Shown here: positions 18,769 to 27,730 of the stretch, piece by piece
How positions within the stretch are numbered: position 1 is the first letter of the stretch
How the letters are laid out: every line of letters starts with the position of its first letter
Assembly (NCBI RefSeq): GCF_038024095.1
Contig: NZ_CP150668.1
Span: 62,001-126,000, forward strand
Source: Polaribacter tangerinus
GTDB taxonomy: Bacteria; Bacteroidota; Bacteroidia; Flavobacteriales; Flavobacteriaceae
DNA length: 64,000 nt
Direction: 5' to 3'
Translations under genes and position numbers: made by a program
Notes under the pieces: generated by a model
What the model saw: the letters and a program-made list of their open reading frames with translations, nothing else
What the model was told of the DNA's origin: nothing
Databases searched by the model: none

Positions 18769-19266
18769 TTAAATCGCTTTTAATGCAGTAGAATAGTTTG
18801 GTTCGTCTGCAATTTCAGAAACTTGCTCTGTGTGGGTAATAAATCCGTTTTCATCAATAACAATTACGGCTCTAGAGTGCAAGTTTGCTAACGGACCGTT
18901 ACTAATTTCTAAACCATAATTTTTGCCAAATTTACCTGTGGCAAAGTCGGAAAGCATTACTACATTTTCGATGCCTTCTGCACCACAAAAGCGCGCTTGA
19001 GCAAATGGTAAATCTCTAGAAATACACAATACAACCACATTATTTAAGTTTGCTGCTTTTTTGTTAAATTCTCTTACAGATGTAGCACAAGTGCCAGTAT
19101 CTACCGAAGGAAAAATGTTTAAAACAATTTTTTTTCCTTTAAAATCAGCTAAACTTTTAGTTTCTAATCCTACAGAAACCAAACTAAAGTCTGCTGCTTT
19201 TGAACCAATTTCTGGTAGGTTACCAACTGTGTTAACTGCATTTCCTTTTAGGGTAATTTGTGCCAT
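18769..19266 (-). CDS. tpx: Thiol peroxidase (atypical 2-Cys peroxiredoxin)
   Basis: Tpx reduces hydrogen and lipid peroxides at the expense of thioredoxin. The 165-aa protein has the peroxidatic Cys60 in SVDTGTC and the resolving Cys94 in QARFCGAEG, the Tpx-specific spacing. LANLHSRAVIVIDENG is also typical. It is the first gene of the minus-strand cluster running to ribB, with a TACTTTTG -7 box 22 nt before its ATG. The location in the periplasm or cytoplasm is probably cytoplasmic, since no signal peptide is present. Confidence 0.96.
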   Translation of the reverse strand: MAQITLKGNAVNTVGNLPEIGSKAADFSLVSVGLETKSLADFKGKKIVLNIFPSVDTGTCATSVREFNKKAANLNNVVVLCISRDLPFAQARFCGAEGIENVVMLSDFATGKFGKNYGLEISNGPLANLHSRAVIVIDENGFITHTEQVSEIADEPNYSTALKAI

Positions 19267-19288
19267 ATCTTTTAGAATTTAGTTTTTT

Positions 19289-19296
19289 CAAAAGTA
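19289..19296 (-). promoter_or_regulatory. -7 promoter box of tpx and its cluster
   Basis: The minus-strand TACTTTTG matches TAnnTTTG, 22 nt before the tpx ATG. It may drive tpx-dgkA-ftsK-lolA. Confidence 0.45.
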
Positions 19297-19362
19297 ACTA
19301 TTTTTATTGAAAATAATTACTCAAAAACAGATTAGTTCATATTCATTTCTGTGCTTTGAAAT

Positions 19363-20793
19363 ATGTATCTTCGCAAACTCAAAATAAATAAAATTACATT
19401 GATTATTTCGCAATATACCAAAGAGTTCGCATATAATTGGAAGCTAGCAGCTCCTGTAATGTTAGGCATGCTGGGCCATACATTTGTGAGTTTTATAGAC
19501 AATATAATGGTAGGTCAAATAGGTACTGCAGAACTAGCAGCAGTTTCTTTAGGAAATAGTTTTATGTTTATTGCAATGTCTATCGGTATTGGTTTTTCTA
19601 CCGCTATAACGCCTTTAATTGCCGAGGCAGATGCTTCAGATAACTTACAACAAGCAAGGTCTGCCTACAAAAACGGACTTTTTTTGTGTACTACTTTAGG
19701 AATACTATTATTTTTGCTGATATTCTTTTCCAAGCCATTAATGCTTTTAATGCAGCAGCCAGATGAGGTTGTTGCGCTTGCAATTCCGTATTTAAATTTA
19801 GTAGCTTTTTCACTAATTCCCTTGGTAATTTTCCAAGCAATAAAGCAGTTTAGCGACGGAATGTCTATGACAAAATATCCAATGTATGCAACATTGTTGG
19901 CAAATATTATAAATGTAATTTTAAACTACCTACTTATTTTTGGTAAGTTTGGTTTTCCAGAATTGGGTATTGTAGGAGCAGCATACGGAACTTTAGTGTC
20001 TAGATTTGTGATGGTTATATACTTGTGGGTAAAGTTAAGATTTAACAATAGAAGTTTTAAGATTGTAAAAAATATTCAATTCTTTTCTTTGGATTTCTTG
20101 ATGATAAAAAAAATTATAAACCTCGGTTCATTAAGCGCAATGCAAATGTTTTTTGAGGTTGCTATTTTTACATCAGCAATTTGGCTTAGCGGTCTTCTTG
20201 GTAAAAATCCTCAAGCTGCAAACCAAATAGCTTTAAATTTATCTTCTATGACATTTATGGTTGCAATGGGCCTAAGTGTTGCTTCTATGATACGGGTTGG
20301 AAATCAAAAAGGATTGCAAAATTATAGAGAATTGCGAAGAATTGCTTTTTCAATTTTCTTATTGGGTGTTATTTTTGCAGTCTTTTTTGCGCTTTTGTTT
20401 TTCATTTTTCATGAGAGCTTGCCATATATTTATGTAGATTTAAAAGATACACTTAACTATAAAGACAATATCGAAGTGTTGTCTATTGCATCAAATTTAT
20501 TATTGGCAGCTGCTTTTTTTCAAATTTCAGACAGTATACAAGTTGTTGTTTTAGGGGCGCTTAGAGGTTTGCAAGATGTGAAAATACCTACAATTTTAAC
20601 CTTTGTTTCTTATTGGATAGTAGGTTTTCCTGTTTCTTATTTTTTAGGAAAAGAAAATATGTATGGTAGTTTTGGCATATGGTTAGGCTTGTTGGCCGGT
20701 TTAACAACTGCTTCAATATTACTTTATATAAGATTTAATTCGCTAACTTTAAGGCTTATTAGAGAAAAACAAGAAAATGTTTCTTTAACATAA
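19363..20793 (+). CDS. MATE family multidrug efflux transporter
   Basis: This Na+- or H+-coupled exporter is in the inner membrane. The 476-aa protein has about twelve membrane helices. Family motifs include APVMLGMLGHTFVSFIDNIMVGQIG in the first repeat and FEVAIFTSAIWLSGLLG in the second, which resemble the NorM branch. The start is uncertain. The ATG at 19363 is directly followed by TATCTTCG (19366-19373), which looks like a -7 box with one mismatch, so translation may begin further down at a non-ATG codon near 19399, just before IISQYTKEF. A 75-residue acidic protein gene follows 37 nt downstream. Confidence 0.92.
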   Translation: MYLRKLKINKITLIISQYTKEFAYNWKLAAPVMLGMLGHTFVSFIDNIMVGQIGTAELAAVSLGNSFMFIAMSIGIGFSTAITPLIAEADASDNLQQARSAYKNGLFLCTTLGILLFLLIFFSKPLMLLMQQPDEVVALAIPYLNLVAFSLIPLVIFQAIKQFSDGMSMTKYPMYATLLANIINVILNYLLIFGKFGFPELGIVGAAYGTLVSRFVMVIYLWVKLRFNNRSFKIVKNIQFFSLDFLMIKKIINLGSLSAMQMFFEVAIFTSAIWLSGLLGKNPQAANQIALNLSSMTFMVAMGLSVASMIRVGNQKGLQNYRELRRIAFSIFLLGVIFAVFFALLFFIFHESLPYIYVDLKDTLNYKDNIEVLSIASNLLLAAAFFQISDSIQVVVLGALRGLQDVKIPTILTFVSYWIVGFPVSYFLGKENMYGSFGIWLGLLAGLTTASILLYIRFNSLTLRLIREKQENVSLT

Positions 20794-20830
20794 ATAGATA
20801 AATACAAATTAATTTTTTAAACAATAGTTA

Positions 20831-21058
20831 ATGGATTTACCAAAGTTTTTACTTGCAGATAATAGCAATTACCCAGATGATATTTTTGTATTGCATACAG
20901 AGTTTCCTCGTTTTATGATGAATTTAAAAAATGATGAAATAGAATGGTTTGAAGATTTAACTGGAGAAAAAGAAGAAGATATAACAACAGAATTAGCCGA
21001 TTTAATGGATAAAGCTGGAAATTTTTACGATGAAGAAATGAAGAAATATGAAGATTAA
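20831..21058 (+). CDS. Small acidic conserved protein of unknown function
   Basis: This 75-residue cytoplasmic protein has a strongly acidic C-terminal half (GEKEEDITTELADLM and DEEMKKYED). The N-terminal half has the motif FPRFMMNLKNDEIEWFED. There is no signal peptide, membrane segment or metal site. It looks like a conserved flavobacterial orphan and is probably transcribed with the upstream MATE gene, ending at a strong terminator. I cannot suggest a function. Confidence 0.75.
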   Translation: MDLPKFLLADNSNYPDDIFVLHTEFPRFMMNLKNDEIEWFEDLTGEKEEDITTELADLMDKAGNFYDEEMKKYED

Positions 21059-21074
21059 TAAGAATAATTTTAAT

Positions 21075-21115
21075 AAAAAAATGCCTTGTAATTATGTAAA
21101 TACAAGGCATTTTTA
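21075..21115. terminator. Bidirectional intrinsic terminator
   Basis: ATGCCTTGTA (21081-21090) pairs perfectly with TACAAGGCAT (21101-21110) around a 10-nt loop, with an A-run before and a T-run after. It separates the convergent small acidic gene and ompH. Confidence 0.88.
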
Positions 21116-21128
21116 TTGAGAAGTAAAT

Positions 21129-21650
21129 TTATTCTTGTTTATTTTCTGTAATTACGATTCCTAATTTTTTTATCACCAAATCAGTAATATCATATTTAAA
21201 ATCGATATACCCAAATTGGTTTCCTGTAGTTGTAAAAATTTGCGAATATCCATTTTCTTTTGCTACCGAAGCAATGGCATCATTAAGTCTTTTGTATAAT
21301 GGACGCATTAGCTCATCTCTCTTTAATCCCATTAAAGTAGTTCCGTTTTTTTTGTATTTTTGAATATCTTGATCTAACGCAGATAATTCTGACTGAATTA
21401 CACGCTTTTCAAGATCGTTCATTTCACTCTCTTTTTGCTTATAATCATCAAGCTTTTCTTTAAATTCTGCTACTTTAATACTAAAGGAAGAGTCTAATTT
21501 TGCACCATATTCTTTCGCGAGATCTACTACTTTTTTTGCCTCTGGCATATTATTAATAATGTAATCGCTGTCTATAGTTCCAACCTTGTTCTGAGCAACA
21601 GTAATTGTACAAATTAGGGAAATAAATAAAGTAATAATGTTTAATTTCAT
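21129..21650 (-). CDS. OmpH/Skp family periplasmic chaperone
   Basis: Skp-like chaperones hold unfolded outer-membrane proteins in the periplasm. The 173-aa precursor has a signal peptide (1-20, ending TITVAQ). It then has KVGTIDSDYIINNMPEAKK, a long charged coiled-coil region (about 55-125) and the C-terminal strand region KENGYSQIFTTTGNQFGYID. A TATCTTTG -7 box lies 17 nt before the ATG. It is convergent with the small acidic gene and lies 59 nt beyond miaA on the same side. Confidence 0.88.
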   Translation of the reverse strand: MKLNIITLFISLICTITVAQNKVGTIDSDYIINNMPEAKKVVDLAKEYGAKLDSSFSIKVAEFKEKLDDYKQKESEMNDLEKRVIQSELSALDQDIQKYKKNGTTLMGLKRDELMRPLYKRLNDAIASVAKENGYSQIFTTTGNQFGYIDFKYDITDLVIKKLGIVITENKQE

Positions 21651-21667
21651 GAGTTAAGTTTAAGCCA

Positions 21668-21675
21668 CAAAGATA
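21668..21675 (-). promoter_or_regulatory. -7 promoter box of the ompH-like gene
   Basis: The minus-strand TATCTTTG is an exact TAnnTTTG match placed 17 nt before the ATG at 21650. Confidence 0.5.
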
Positions 21676-21709
21676 AAAAAGCAGATGAATTACAAAAGCT
21701 AGAAATTAA

Positions 21710-22636
21710 TTATTTAAATTTTTCTTTTTCTGCATCAATAGCAGTAACAATAGTTTCATAGGGTGTTTTATAGTCGAACCACAGAGTTTCTGAATCTTTT
21801 TTGAACCAGGTTAATTGTCTTTTGGCAAACCTTCTTGTATTCTTTTTTATTTCTGAAATAGCAAAATCTAACGTATAATTACCTTCGAAATACATAAAAA
21901 GTTCTTTATAGCCAACAGTTTGCAATGCATTTAAATTTTTGTATTGATATAATTTTTTGGCCTCTTCTATTAAACCGTTTTGTATCATTATATCTACTCG
22001 TTCATTAATTCTGTTGTAAATAATTTCTCTTTCGGCAAGCAGTCCTATCTTAATACTGTTAAAATTTCTAGGTTTTTTTGGTTTGTTTTTAAAAACGGAG
22101 TAAGGTTTTCCTGTACCAATACAAATTTCTAAAGCTCGCATTACCCTATGCGGATTTTGAAGTTCTATTGTTTGATAACTTTCAATATCTAACTTTTTTA
22201 GTTTTTTTTGTAAAACCTCAATTCCATGTTCCTGCAATTCTTGGGTAAGTACGTCACGAATTTTTGGTGATATTTCAGGAAAATAATCTAAGCCTTTTAA
22301 AACAGCATCTACATACAAACCACTTCCTCCAACCATTATCAAATTTGTGTTATTTTTATGTAATTCTGTAATTTTTGCCAGAGCATCTCTTTCAAATTCG
22401 CCAACATTATACGAATCAAAAATACTTTTATTTTGTATGAAATAATGTTTTGCAGCAGCCAATTCGTTAGGTTCGGGTACCGCTGTTCCAATAGCCATTT
22501 CTTTAAAAAATTGCCTTGAATCGCAAGAAACAATTGCTGTTTGGTAGTTTTTTGCCAGTCGAATACTCATGGCGGTTTTACCAATAGCTGTTGGTCCAAC
22601 AATGGTAATTAATGTAGGTAGTTTGTTTGTAATCAT
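21710..22636 (-). CDS. miaA: tRNA dimethylallyltransferase
   Basis: MiaA transfers the dimethylallyl group to N6 of A37 in tRNAs reading UNN codons. The 308-aa protein has the P-loop GPTAIGKTAMS (14-24), the SCDSRQFF block, MVGGSGLYVDAVLKG and the LQNPHRVMRALEI motif. It ends with the TRRFAKRQLTWFKKD signature. The start ATG overlaps the stop of the upstream ion-channel gene by 4 nt, which suggests translational coupling. Its substrate, dimethylallyl diphosphate, is the product of the idi gene found earlier in the window. Confidence 0.97.
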   Translation of the reverse strand: MITNKLPTLITIVGPTAIGKTAMSIRLAKNYQTAIVSCDSRQFFKEMAIGTAVPEPNELAAAKHYFIQNKSIFDSYNVGEFERDALAKITELHKNNTNLIMVGGSGLYVDAVLKGLDYFPEISPKIRDVLTQELQEHGIEVLQKKLKKLDIESYQTIELQNPHRVMRALEICIGTGKPYSVFKNKPKKPRNFNSIKIGLLAEREIIYNRINERVDIMIQNGLIEEAKKLYQYKNLNALQTVGYKELFMYFEGNYTLDFAISEIKKNTRRFAKRQLTWFKKDSETLWFDYKTPYETIVTAIDAEKEKFK

Positions 22637-23457
22637 TCGTTTAAGGTACTACCGCAATGATAGCAGTAAATAGCATTTTCTTTGTGGGAGTCTTTTAAAC
22701 AATTAGGGCAAGCTTGTGTATTTGTTGGTAAATTGTTGGTTCTTGTCATTTCTGAACTTACAATTCCTGTAGGAATGGCAATAATTCCATATCCTAAAAT
22801 CATAATTATACTTGCAATTAATTGCCCTAATGGTGTATGCGGATAAATATCTCCAAAGCCAACTGTGGTAAGAGTTACAATTGCCCAATAAACACTTCTT
22901 GGTATGCTTGTAAAACCATTTTCTGCCCCTTCCACCATATACATAACAGTTCCTAAAATGATGCACAAAATAATTACAAAAAACATAAAAACAGCAATTT
23001 TTGCTCTACTAGCTCTTATGGCTACCAACAACTTATTTGAGGCACCAATATATCTTGCCAATTTTAAAATTCTAAAAACTCTTAATAGGCGTAAGGCCCT
23101 TAAAGCTACTAAGTGATGGGAACCAACAAATATAAATGATAAATATTTTGGCAAAGTTGCCAATAAATCTATAATTCCATAAAAACTAAATATATATTTT
23201 AATGGCTTTTTTATGGCAATTATTCTCATAATGTACTCTATGGTAAAAAGGATGGTAATTACCCATTCGCCAATATCTAAAAAAGCATGATATTTTGTAT
23301 CAAAACTTTCTATACTTTCTAACATTACCAGTAAAATACTGGTGATAATTGCTGTAAATAAAATGACATCAAAAATTTTACCTTTTTTGGTATCTGCTTC
23401 ATAAATAATTTCATGAAGTTGATGTTTCCAGCTTAAATTCTTTTTTGAACTACTCAA
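22633..23457 (-). CDS. Voltage-gated-like potassium channel with C-terminal zinc ribbon
   Basis: This six-helix inner-membrane channel of 274 aa has an S4-like arginine-rich helix (ALRALRLLRVFRILKLARY, 118-136). The pore loop has the K+ selectivity filter TVGFGD (198-203). The cytosolic tail holds four cysteines (250, 253, 265, 268) in CPNC...CYHCG, a zinc-ribbon pattern. No in-frame ATG precedes the first membrane helix, so the start is the TTG at 23457-23455. The 3' end overlaps miaA by 4 nt. K+ selectivity is well supported; the role of the zinc ribbon in gating is unknown. Confidence 0.9.
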   Translation of the reverse strand: MSSSKKNLSWKHQLHEIIYEADTKKGKIFDVILFTAIITSILLVMLESIESFDTKYHAFLDIGEWVITILFTIEYIMRIIAIKKPLKYIFSFYGIIDLLATLPKYLSFIFVGSHHLVALRALRLLRVFRILKLARYIGASNKLLVAIRASRAKIAVFMFFVIILCIILGTVMYMVEGAENGFTSIPRSVYWAIVTLTTVGFGDIYPHTPLGQLIASIIMILGYGIIAIPTGIVSSEMTRTNNLPTNTQACPNCLKDSHKENAIYCYHCGSTLNE

Positions 23458-23505
23458 AATGTGTCTAATTTTTACGTTTACAATATTACAAATATTTCAT
23501 TAGAT

Positions 23506-23517
23506 GTTCATGTGAAC
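23506..23517. promoter_or_regulatory. Short inverted repeat in the ion channel / TonB receptor divergent region
   Basis: GTTCA-TG-TGAAC forms two 5-bp arms around 2 nt. It lies about 140 nt before the TonB receptor start and 50 nt before the channel start. A repressor site is possible, but the site is single and short, so the assignment is weak. Confidence 0.25.
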
Positions 23518-23660
23518 TCCAAACTTTCTCTATACTTTTCTATATCCTAAATCAATATGACATATTCTTTTTGTTAAAGTTTGGTATATTATATTTTTTA
23601 CGATTATTGACCTAAACATTTTTTATTTATTAATTATTTTCGCATTTAAATTTTTAATTC

Positions 23661-25892
23661 ATGAAATATAAAGGATACTTTTCACTATTGTTTGTGTTTA
23701 TAACATTTGCTGCAGTTTCACAAATTTTAAAAGGGAATGTCGTAAATTCTTTTAACGAACCTTTAGAAGATGTTTATATCATCAATAAAAAAAATAATTA
23801 CCATACACATACCAATCAAAATGGTTATTTTTTGATTGAAAATATTACTTTAGGTACTGTTTTAGAGATGAGTATTCTTGGTTACAAAAAAAGAGCGGTA
23901 ACAGTTACAAATCAAATGTTACAAGAAGGCGTTGTAATTGTATTAGAAACTACATTTTACCAATTGGATGAATTGGTGCTTAGAAATGAAATTAATGCAA
24001 TGCAAACAATTTCGAATATCGATTTGCAAGTAAATCCAGTAAATAATTCTCAAGAAATTTTAAGAAAAGTTCCAGGCTTAATTATTGGTCAACATGCTGG
24101 AGGAGGAAAAGCAGAACAGCTTTTTTTACGTGGTTTTGATGTAGACCACGGAACAGATGTAGCGTTAAATTTTGATGGGATGCCTGTAAATATGGTTTCA
24201 CATGCACACGGGCAAGGATATAGCGATTTGCATTTTGTTATTCCAGAAACAATTCAAAAAATAGATTTCGGTAAAGGTCCTTATTATGCTCAAAACGGCG
24301 ATTTTAACACCGCTGGTTATGTAAATTTTTCTTCCAAAACTACATTAAAAAATAATCTTTTATCATTTGAGTCGGGTCAATTTAACTCTAATAGAATTGT
24401 TGCGTTGGTAAATCTTTTTGAAGATAAAAAACAAGAAAGTGCTTACATAGCGCTAGAAAATATAAATACAGATGGGCCTTTCGAATCGTCACAAAACTTT
24501 AACAGATTCAATATTTTTGGAAAATATACTACCTTTTTAAAAGGAACAGATAGAGTATCGGTAAGTGCTTCTCATTTTACAAGTACTTGGGATGCCTCAG
24601 GACAAATTCCCGAGAGAGCTGTTAAAAATGGCACAATATCTAGATTTGGTGCTATAGATGACACTGAAGGAGGAACAACTTCTAGAACGAATATAAATAT
24701 TCAATATCGTAAAACGATAGCAGACAATTCTTATTTTACAACTAATGTTTTTTACTCTAAATACGATTTTGAACTATTTTCTAATTTTACATTCTTTTTG
24801 GAAGATCCAATAAACGGAGACCAAATAAAGCAACACGAAGATAGAGCTATCTTTGGAGCAAATGCTCAGATTTTAAGCAATAATAATTTGGGTGATTTTA
24901 CCTTTAAACTCACAAAAGGTGCAGGTTTTAGATTCGATAATATTAACGATAACCAATTGTTAAGAACTAAAAATAGAACCGAAATTCTTGAAGAAATTCA
25001 ATCTGGAGATGTAAGGCAAAACAATATGTATGCCTTTTTAAATGCAGATTTTGAGATTGGAAAATTTAAAATTTCTCCAGCACTTCGTTTCGATTACTTT
25101 AAATTTAATTATAACAATGTTTTAACGACTAATTACAGTACACTGTCTAAAACGAAAGCCATTGTAAATCCGAAACTAAATTTTTTATACACTCCTAACC
25201 AGTCAATTCAGTGGTTTTTAAAATCTGGAATTGGTTTTCATTCAAACGATGCAAGAGTTGTGTTACAACAAGGAGCAGACAAAGTTTTACCGAGAGCTTA
25301 TGGGGTAGATTTTGGGGCTATTTGGAAACCTGCCAATCAATTCGTGCTAAATGCAGCTGCCTGGTATTTGTTTTCTGAAGAGGAATTTGTGTATGTTGGA
25401 GATGCTGGTATAGTAGAGCCTTCTGGAGAATCGGAACGTTTTGGATTGGATATAGGTTTTCGCTACCAATTAACCGATTGGTTGTATATAGACTCAGATG
25501 CAACCATTACAAAAGCGAGAAGTCTAGAGGCAATAAAAGGAGAAGACTTTATTCCTTTAGCACCAGATTTAACTATTGCTGGTGGACTTTCTTTTAATAA
25601 TTTAGGAAATTTTTCTGGAGGATTTAGATATCGTTTTATAGACGATAGACCAGCAAATGAGGATAATTCTATTATTGCTGAAGGATATTTTGTAGCAGAT
25701 TTCAATATCAATTATCAATTAGGTAAAACTACATTTGGTATTGCTGTTGATAATATTTTTGATACCAATTGGAACGAAACACAATTCGCCACAAATTCTA
25801 GATTGCAAAACGAAACACTGCCAGTAGAAGAAATACATTTTACACCAGGAACTCCATTTTTTGCAAGAGCAAGTATTAAATATCAGTTTTAA
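23661..25892 (+). CDS. TonB-dependent receptor with N-terminal carboxypeptidase-regulatory-like domain
   Basis: This outer-membrane active-transport porin has 743 aa. Residues 1-20 are a signal peptide. About 22-100 form a CarboxypepD_reg-like domain (LKGNVVNSFNEPLEDVYI), and about 110-230 the plug. The barrel ends in Phe (ASIKYQF). The plug is histidine-rich: His145, His163, His181, His183 and His191 surround LRGFDVDHGTDVALNFDGMP and HAHGQGYSDLH, a pattern shared with a receptor family also found in Proteobacteria. No SusD-like partner is adjacent, so a metal chelate or small molecule is more likely than a glycan; this is inference. Confidence 0.92.
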   Translation: MKYKGYFSLLFVFITFAAVSQILKGNVVNSFNEPLEDVYIINKKNNYHTHTNQNGYFLIENITLGTVLEMSILGYKKRAVTVTNQMLQEGVVIVLETTFYQLDELVLRNEINAMQTISNIDLQVNPVNNSQEILRKVPGLIIGQHAGGGKAEQLFLRGFDVDHGTDVALNFDGMPVNMVSHAHGQGYSDLHFVIPETIQKIDFGKGPYYAQNGDFNTAGYVNFSSKTTLKNNLLSFESGQFNSNRIVALVNLFEDKKQESAYIALENINTDGPFESSQNFNRFNIFGKYTTFLKGTDRVSVSASHFTSTWDASGQIPERAVKNGTISRFGAIDDTEGGTTSRTNINIQYRKTIADNSYFTTNVFYSKYDFELFSNFTFFLEDPINGDQIKQHEDRAIFGANAQILSNNNLGDFTFKLTKGAGFRFDNINDNQLLRTKNRTEILEEIQSGDVRQNNMYAFLNADFEIGKFKISPALRFDYFKFNYNNVLTTNYSTLSKTKAIVNPKLNFLYTPNQSIQWFLKSGIGFHSNDARVVLQQGADKVLPRAYGVDFGAIWKPANQFVLNAAAWYLFSEEEFVYVGDAGIVEPSGESERFGLDIGFRYQLTDWLYIDSDATITKARSLEAIKGEDFIPLAPDLTIAGGLSFNNLGNFSGGFRYRFIDDRPANEDNSIIAEGYFVADFNINYQLGKTTFGIAVDNIFDTNWNETQFATNSRLQNETLPVEEIHFTPGTPFFARASIKYQF

Positions 25893-25945
25893 CTTCTAAT
25901 TATTTGTTGATGTAAAGTTGCTAAAATTTAAAAGAATCAATTTGG

Positions 25946-25953
25946 TATCTTTG
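25946..25953 (+). promoter_or_regulatory. -7 promoter box of the amidase gene
   Basis: TATCTTTG is an exact TAnnTTTG match 20 nt before the ATG at 25974. A TTG at 25918-25920 could serve as a distant -33. Confidence 0.5.
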
Positions 25954-25973
25954 AGTTTTAAATCTTTATCACA

Positions 25974-27623
25974 ATGAAAAAAACGGTTTTAGTATTTTTA
26001 GTTTCTTTATGGTTATGGTCTTGTAGTTCAAATTCATCTAGTGAACCCGTAGTTTATTTTAAGAAGTATGATGAAAAATTAGCGGTCGAGAAACAGCAAA
26101 ATCACCCTAAAAAAAGGATGCAGTTTACAATGTTTCAATCGAAATATTTAGATTTAAATACTGTTTATGAGCCTTTTAATGATGCTTTGTCTGATTTTTC
26201 GGAATCAGAATACTTAAAACTAAAACCACTTATTTTAGAAAAAGACATTCCATTTTTACAACAACAAATACAAAACGGCAAACTTTCTTACGAAAAACTT
26301 ACACTGTTTTATTTATATCGAATTAGAAAGTTTGAGAGCGATAGCCTTTTAAGTTTAAATAGTATTATTTCTATAAATCCATCGGTACTAAAAGAAGCAA
26401 GATTAAGAGACAAAAATAAGCCTAGTAATACAGAAAACTCTTTGTACGGTATGCCAATTCTGTTAAAAGATAATATCAATACAATTGGTATGCCAACCAC
26501 AGCTGGTGCATTAGCATTAGCTAACAATAAGCAAACAACAGATGCTTTTATTGTAGAAAAATTAAAAGAAAATGGCGCGTTGGTTTTAGGGAAGGTAAAC
26601 TTAAGTGAATGGGCTTATTTTTTCTGCTCTGGCTGTCCTTTAGGATATTCTGCCGTTGGTGGTCAAACCTTAAATCCTTATGGTAGAGCTGTTTTTGAGA
26701 CTGGTGGAAGTTCTTCGGGTAGTGGTGTTGCAGTAGCAGCAAATTTTGCAGTAGCTGCAGTAGGAACAGAAACTTCTGGCTCTATAACTTCACCTTCTAG
26801 TTTAAATTCTGTGGTAGGTTTAAAACCCACTATTGGTGTTTTTAGTAGAACAGGTATCGTGCCAATTTCTAGTACTTTGGATACGCCAGGACCCATGACT
26901 AAGAGTGTTATTGACAATGCCATTTTTATGAATGCAATGAGAGGTTACGATAAAAGTGATAGCGCATCAAAAGAGCTAAAAGAAGATTACTTTAAAGAGG
27001 GTTTTTCTAAAAGTATTAAAAACGTGAAGCTTGTTTTTTTAGCGTCGCTGATGAAAGATTCAATTTATGCAGCTAGCATAGATAAATTTAAGAAAATGGG
27101 AGTAGAGCTGGTTGAAGAAAAACCAAGTTCAGTTCCTTTAAACGGCTTTATAACATTGTTAAATATAGATATGAAGCACGATTTACCAAATTACTTTTCT
27201 AATGCTGCAGCAAAAAATATTTCTTTACAATCTGTTAAAGATGTTACCGATTTTAATAGTAAAGATAGTTTGTTAAGGGCGCCTTATGGTCAGCAATTAT
27301 TACATGGTATTGTAGCCGATACCACGAGTTTAAAAACCCTATCAGTTATTAAAAATAACCTTGCTACCTCAGGTAAAGAATATTTATCTAGCCTAGAAAA
27401 AGAAGGCGTTACTGCCATTTTATCTATTAACAATTATCATTCTTCATACGCTGCAGTTGCAAAATACCCAACATTAACTGTGCCAATGGGATACCGAAAG
27501 TCTGGCGAACCTGTTAGCTTAACATTTATAGGAAAGCCTTTTACAGAAAGAAAGCTTTTAGAAATAGGATATGCATTTGAGCAATTTACAAATAGTAGAA
27601 AAATGCCTAAAAACTATCAGTAG
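25974..27623 (+). CDS. Amidase-signature family lipoprotein
   Basis: This 549-aa exported amidase is probably lipid-anchored at Cys17 (LWLWSC). The Ser-cisSer-Lys triad of the amidase signature family is complete: Lys165 in LLKDN, Ser246 in GGSSSGSG and Ser270 in TETSGSI, with the canonical 24-residue spacing between the serines. The N-terminal extension before the catalytic core (about 30-150) is longer than in GatA. Its location outside the cytoplasm and the absence of gatB/gatC argue against a tRNA amidotransferase role; peptide or fatty amides are more likely. The substrate is unknown. Confidence 0.92.
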   Translation: MKKTVLVFLVSLWLWSCSSNSSSEPVVYFKKYDEKLAVEKQQNHPKKRMQFTMFQSKYLDLNTVYEPFNDALSDFSESEYLKLKPLILEKDIPFLQQQIQNGKLSYEKLTLFYLYRIRKFESDSLLSLNSIISINPSVLKEARLRDKNKPSNTENSLYGMPILLKDNINTIGMPTTAGALALANNKQTTDAFIVEKLKENGALVLGKVNLSEWAYFFCSGCPLGYSAVGGQTLNPYGRAVFETGGSSSGSGVAVAANFAVAAVGTETSGSITSPSSLNSVVGLKPTIGVFSRTGIVPISSTLDTPGPMTKSVIDNAIFMNAMRGYDKSDSASKELKEDYFKEGFSKSIKNVKLVFLASLMKDSIYAASIDKFKKMGVELVEEKPSSVPLNGFITLLNIDMKHDLPNYFSNAAAKNISLQSVKDVTDFNSKDSLLRAPYGQQLLHGIVADTTSLKTLSVIKNNLATSGKEYLSSLEKEGVTAILSINNYHSSYAAVAKYPTLTVPMGYRKSGEPVSLTFIGKPFTERKLLEIGYAFEQFTNSRKMPKNYQ

Positions 27624-27649
27624 AAAGAATTTATGTTGTTCAAAAGAAC

Positions 27650-27657
27650 TATTTTTG
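27650..27657 (+). promoter_or_regulatory. -7 promoter box upstream of rimO
   Basis: TATTTTTG matches TAnnTTTG and lies 73 nt before the first rimO ATG, in the short gap after the amidase gene. Confidence 0.4.
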
Positions 27658-27730
27658 CAGCCGTTTAAAACAAGTGAATAAAATCAATAAATAAATAGTT
27701 TATCAATAAGTAGTAGAGTATTGGTAATAA

